Shown one piece after another: positions 61,181 through 64,000 of a stretch of 64,000 nucleotides of DNA; positions within the stretch are counted from its first letter, which is position 1, and every line of letters begins with the position of its first letter. The notes beneath the pieces were generated by a model. It did no database searches and had not been told where the DNA came from. It was given only the letters and a program-made list of their open reading frames with translations. The translations under genes and the position numbers were made by a program. Origin of the DNA: Bacillota bacterium (GTDB lineage Bacteria > Bacillota > UBA4882 > UBA8346); NCBI GenBank assembly GCA_023392595.1, contig JAEVYU010000081.1, forward strand, positions 1 through 64,000, in the 5' to 3' direction.

Positions 61181-61891
61181 ATGTCGTTACAAGATTGTAA
61201 TGGAATGAAAACTATTGGGTTGATTGGTGGTATGAGCTGGAAGTCTTCCGCATTGTATTATAGCATTATTAATGAACTTGTACAAAAACGTTTTGGGGGA
61301 CTTCATTCTTGTAAAATTTTAATGTATTCGGCAGATTTTGCAGAAATTGACAAAATGCAGAATGACGGCAAATGGGATGAATTATCTCATATTATGGCTG
61401 ACATAGGACTGAAACTACAAAGAGGAGGAGCAGAATGTATAGCGATATGTTGTAATACAATGCATAAAGCAGCAGAGGAACTTGAAAGTAAAATTGCAAT
61501 TCCATTAATTCATATTGCTGATACTACTGGAAACCGTATTAAACAGTCTAATCTAAGTAAAGTAGGATTATTAGGTACACAATTCACTATGGAACAAGAT
61601 TTTCTTAAAAAGCGTATTGCTTCTAAGTATGGCATTGATGTAATTATACCATCCAAACAAGAACGAGAGTTTATTCATTCGATTATTTATTCAGAATTAG
61701 TAGTTGGTTTAATAAATGAAGCATCACGTCAAAAATTTAAAGGAATAATACAAAATTTATGTGAACTCGGCGCAGAGGGGATTATTCTTGGATGTACCGA
61801 GTTTCCATTGCTGATTAGTTCAGAAGATAGTTTAATTCCTTTATTCAATACAACTCAAATTCATGCTGAAGAGATAGTGAATTTTATCTAG
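61181..61891 (+). CDS. Aspartate/glutamate racemase family protein
   Basis: A 236-residue cofactor-independent racemase of the Asp/Glu/hydantoin family (RacX/YgeA-like). The two catalytic Cys motifs are IAICCNTMHKAAEE and GIILGCTEFPLL. The N-terminal IGLIGGMSWKSSALYY is the family signature. ATG 61181 follows GGGTGGGGTAG; an internal ATG 61205 is an alternative. The coding sequence is AT-rich, unlike the chromosomal genes to the left, so it looks like element cargo. It is followed by a strong terminator. Substrate range in this subfamily is broad. Confidence 0.88.
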   Translation: MSLQDCNGMKTIGLIGGMSWKSSALYYSIINELVQKRFGGLHSCKILMYSADFAEIDKMQNDGKWDELSHIMADIGLKLQRGGAECIAICCNTMHKAAEELESKIAIPLIHIADTTGNRIKQSNLSKVGLLGTQFTMEQDFLKKRIASKYGIDVIIPSKQEREFIHSIIYSELVVGLINEASRQKFKGIIQNLCELGAEGIILGCTEFPLLISSEDSLIPLFNTTQIHAEEIVNFI

Positions 61892-61940
61892 AGAAAATGT
61901 AGGGTTTTACTAATACTAATAGGCTACGCCACAATGCGAT

Positions 61941-61981
61941 GCCGACATTCCGGGAAAAGGGCCCGGGTTGTCGGCTTTTTT
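61941..61981 (+). terminator. Intrinsic terminator after racemase
   Basis: Stem GCCGAC...CCGGG/CCCGG...GTCGGC with a small bulge, followed by T6A T4. Confidence 0.8.
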
Positions 61982-62012
61982 ATTTTAAAATAGGAAAAGG
62001 GGATGTTGTTTA

Positions 62013-62525
62013 ATGAATCAATCGATGGAAAAAATCTTAAGAAAATACTTTAAGGATGTTGTACGGCTTGAATCATTAATCAAAAAAGAAAATCTTTTGC
62101 GGGATCAAATCATTATAATGACAAATGAATTAGATGTTTTAAAAAGACTGTATGGGTATTCAACCAGCTGCCGATGGGTACCACTTAAAGTTCATTTTGG
62201 TAATTCGGATTTATCTGACAAACTGGCTCAGCAAGAAGACATGATATCCCGGTATGCAATGGATTTAACTCAAAAACATCGACAATTAATCAGCATTCAG
62301 ATGAGGATCTTTACAATAAGGGAATTAGTTGATCCGCTTGATGTTTATATTGGCCGATTGAATGAGGAAGAGCTACAATTGATTGAATACAGATATTTTT
62401 ACAGGATGAGCAATTATGCCATAGCAGACATGCTTCACTGTAGCGAAAAAAGAGTTAGGCGTATGAAAGAACAAATTATAGACAATATTGCTGATTGGGT
62501 AGGGGAAAAACGCCGCATCAGATGA
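62013..62525 (+). CDS. ArpU/RinA-like phage transcription regulator
   Basis: A 170-residue protein. Its first 110 residues form long coiled helices (KILRKYFKDVVRLESLIKKE), and its C-terminus holds a sigma-70 region-4-like helix-turn-helix: EEELQLIEYRYFYRMSNYAIADMLHCSEKRVRRM. This layout is typical of ArpU and RinA late-gene activators of Firmicutes phages. ATG 62013 follows AAAAGGGGATG at slightly long spacing. It supports a prophage origin for this segment. Confidence 0.7.
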   Translation: MNQSMEKILRKYFKDVVRLESLIKKENLLRDQIIIMTNELDVLKRLYGYSTSCRWVPLKVHFGNSDLSDKLAQQEDMISRYAMDLTQKHRQLISIQMRIFTIRELVDPLDVYIGRLNEEELQLIEYRYFYRMSNYAIADMLHCSEKRVRRMKEQIIDNIADWVGEKRRIR

Positions 62526-62706
62526 CAATAATTGTGTTAAACTAGTATCATGAAATAAAAAACAATTTAAATTCTTGCTGTCGAGTAGGCAGCGAAGTCG
62601 TTCCAAATTGGGGCGGCTTTTTTATTGCCCTTTTTCATCCTCCCCCTAAATTGGCTCTGGGTCTTTCGGGGCCTTTTGAATTTCAGCATCGAAAGGGGTC
62701 TTATAT

Positions 62707-62886
62707 ATGAAATGTCCAAGTTGTGAAAGCCCATTTACTACCAAGACGGAAAAGAATTATATCAATAAGAAAGATGAAAACGGTAAGATCAAGGTTGGGC
62801 ATCAATTACTTATGGAATTCGTCCCGGTGTATTTATGCGACACTTGCGGAGTTGTTTGGACTAGAGAGCCGGAGCGTTTAGCTTAA
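62707..62886 (+). CDS. Zinc-ribbon phage microprotein
   Basis: A 59-residue protein from ATG 62707 with GAAAGGGG upstream. CPSC (residues 3-6) and CDTC (44-47) form a single zinc ribbon around a charged hairpin (KNYINKKDENGKIKVGHQ), ending VVWTREPERLA. The family is not known to me. A terminator follows ten bases after the stop. Confidence 0.65.
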   Translation: MKCPSCESPFTTKTEKNYINKKDENGKIKVGHQLLMEFVPVYLCDTCGVVWTREPERLA

Positions 62887-62895
62887 TCATTAATA

Positions 62896-62928
62896 AAAGG
62901 ATGCCTTTAATATATTGGCATCCTTTGG
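62896..62928 (+). terminator. Intrinsic terminator after zinc-ribbon gene
   Basis: Perfect 10-bp stem AAAGGATGCC/GGCATCCTTT with an 11-nt AT-rich loop, followed by GGTTT. The same stem could end the convergent minus-strand YjcZ-like transcript. Confidence 0.65.
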
Positions 62929-62954
62929 TTTGGTGGGCTTATCTTGGCTAATAA

Positions 62955-63050
62955 TTAAATGAAACCACCACCACAGAAGCAGAATAAGATTAAGATTATG
63001 AATATGATACAAAGGCAGCCGCCACCGCCGAATCCACCTGCAAAGCCCAT
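62955..63050 (-). CDS. YjcZ-like Gly-rich single-helix protein
   Basis: A 31-residue frame from ATG 63050 behind a consensus AAAGGAGG (second ATG at 63056 too close). It starts MGFAGGFGGGGCLC, continues with one hydrophobic helix (IIFIILILFCFC), and ends GGGFI. The Gly-rich head plus short helix is the pattern of YjcZ/YtzL small sporulation proteins of Bacilli. Four Cys residues are unusual for that group. It lies antisense to the flanking phage genes. Confidence 0.55.
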   Translation of the reverse strand: MGFAGGFGGGGCLCIIFIILILFCFCGGGFI

Positions 63051-63183
63051 TATCATACCTCCTTTGTATAGTTTGGTAATGGATTAATCAATATAGTTTA
63101 TGTTCAAATCTATGATATGTAATTATTGCAAGTGAATATTTATTTATACAACAAGTAGATATTTGAAAACATAGGAGATTCAA

Positions 63184-63597
63184 TTGGATTATCAGGCGAT
63201 AACAAATGCAGGTGGAATAGCAAAACCAATTAAGATACCTAAACTGAAGAAGGGTTTGAAGAAGAAAACTCCATTAAAATCTCATTATGAGCCAATAGCA
63301 AAAGATATTAAGAAAGCTGTCCTGGAAGAAAAAGGGCAGCTTTGTTTTTTGGGTTTCTGCCCTGTATGCGGTGGTCGAGCACCGGTTGGAATGAATGATG
63401 ACCTCCATCATTTCCCCCATAAGAGCAGGGGTGGTAAAGATTGCGTAGCTCATTTATGGCCATCTCGACGCGAATGTCACGATTATATACAAACCCACCC
63501 ACAAATAGAACGGATGATGTTTAGTGAAATTGAAAAAGCAGAAATCAAAGTTGAATGGAAAGCCAAAACAAAAGAGATCGGCACCGGAGCGGCCTAA
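63184..63597 (+). CDS. HNH-like phage protein
   Basis: A 137-residue protein. A basic N-terminal segment (KIPKLKKGLKKKTPLKS) precedes a Cys/His cluster: CPVCGG (about 59-64), LHHFPHKSRGGKD (74-86), HLW and RRECHDYIQTHP. The order CxxC-HH-H-C-H suggests a zinc-stabilised HNH/endonuclease-VII-like or NinG-type fold involved in phage DNA processing. The TTG start at 63184 is spaced from TAGGAGAT. Nuclease activity is inference only. Confidence 0.6.
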   Translation: MDYQAITNAGGIAKPIKIPKLKKGLKKKTPLKSHYEPIAKDIKKAVLEEKGQLCFLGFCPVCGGRAPVGMNDDLHHFPHKSRGGKDCVAHLWPSRRECHDYIQTHPQIERMMFSEIEKAEIKVEWKAKTKEIGTGAA

Positions 63598-63679
63598 AGT
63601 ACCGGGAGAATACAATCTATTCTTTTTTCGCGAAAATAAGGGGTTTATTAAAACAGAAATATCAAAAGGATGAGCAATA

Positions 63680-64000
63680 ATGGGAAATATACTAACTGGA
63701 ATATCGCTTGATAATACAACTTCTTTTATAACCTGGGCAAACTCAATCCTCCCATGGCTTAATATTGCAATGAAAGATGTTTCGGAAGGAATAGGAACTG
63801 AACTCCAAGCAATGAAAGAGCGTCAGGTAAGATATACCGCTTATCTCGGCACATTGGTCGAACTTGATTCCAAGGCAGAGACATACCGGAAGGCGGCACT
63901 GGCTGAGGCTATTAACAAATATGCCGGGAAGTATTCTCCATCCCTGGTAGCCAAGATTGCCGAAAAAGATTGCTCCAACGAAACGAGGGTGCAGCAGGCA
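63680..64000 (+). CDS. Phage-type hypothetical protein, cut by window edge
   Basis: The frame from ATG 63680 with AAAGGATGAG upstream is open for 107 codons to the right edge. The sequence begins MGNILTGISLDNTTSFITWA and continues mostly helical and charged, with Lys/Glu/Ala-rich KAETYRKAALAEAINKYAGK. No motif is recognised. It directly follows the HNH-like gene and shares its AT-rich codon use. Confidence 0.6.
   Translation, partial: MGNILTGISLDNTTSFITWANSILPWLNIAMKDVSEGIGTELQAMKERQVRYTAYLGTLVELDSKAETYRKAALAEAINKYAGKYSPSLVAKIAEKDCSNETRVQQA

Larger units (their letters stand above)
59938..64000. mobile_element. Integrated genetic element (prophage-like), left part
   Basis: It is bounded on the left by the tRNA-Leu fragment and continues past the right edge. 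Contents: truncated tyrosine integrase, degraded zinc-ribbon and DUF2292 genes, an Asp/Glu racemase, an ArpU-like late regulator, a zinc-ribbon microprotein, a YjcZ-like small protein, an HNH-like protein and an open frame at the edge. Base composition is visibly more AT-rich than the flanking chromosome. Order and types fit a decayed Firmicutes prophage; structural genes would lie to the right. Confidence 0.7.

Overview
The window looks like chromosome from an anaerobic, endospore-forming, outer-membrane-bearing (diderm) Bacillota, perhaps of the Hydrogenispora/Limnochordia kind. This is inferred from gene content only; the genus cannot be read from the sequence. Sporulation is indicated by a GerA-type germinant receptor operon (47634-51662), a GerMN protein and a DacF-like carboxypeptidase. 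An outer membrane is indicated by a full-length porin (5434-6441), a second signal-peptide beta-barrel protein ending in Phe (52923-53669), and the 3' remnant of a third barrel gene (59665-59787).

Layout. 1-900: edge fragment and an XRE regulator. 0.9-18 kb: a phosphate block. On the minus strand it starts with a four-gene lipid operon (PAP2 phosphatase, PlsC-like acyltransferase, FeeM-like N-acyltransferase, metallophosphoesterase) and pstS. A porin and a chemoreceptor with a zinc-ribbon microgene follow, then pstC-pstA-pstB-phoU-phoP-phoR and a convergent DUF47-pit pair. Five intergenic regions in this block carry TTAAT/TTTAA-type direct repeats spaced 11 nt, which I read as PhoP (Pho-box) sites. 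The model is one phosphate-starvation regulon that joins outer-membrane entry (porin), high-affinity import (PstSCAB), low-affinity import (Pit), control (PhoU/PhoP/PhoR) and, most notably, lipid remodelling towards phosphorus-free acyl-amino-acid lipids. 18-20 kb: a D,D-carboxypeptidase and a peptidoglycan-binding protein.

20-41 kb: two sugar-uptake loci, each with a YesM/YesN-type two-component system and a CUT1 ABC transporter. The first also has a GH42 and a GH43 glycosidase (xylo- or galacto-oligosaccharide use). The second has an FAD oxidoreductase and ends against an MFS transporter. Between them lie a HAD phosphatase, a 21-nt palindromic tandem repeat and a TrhA/hemolysin-III protein. 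43-60 kb: HelD helicase, a secreted ankyrin protein, the ger operon, an LD-carboxypeptidase, an outer-membrane protein with GerMN, a nucleosidase-like protein, folP, a PPi-type phosphofructokinase and a U32 protein.

59.9 kb to the right edge is an integrated element. It abuts a 3' fragment of tRNA-Leu(CAA) and carries a truncated tyrosine integrase, decayed small genes, an Asp/Glu racemase, an ArpU-like phage regulator and small phage-type proteins. Two small non-autonomous transposons are also resolved: a 316-bp MITE with 12-bp terminal repeats and an 8-bp target duplication (30711-31026), and a second copy near 9.1-9.7 kb that has been interrupted by a different 313-bp MITE with a 10-bp target duplication.
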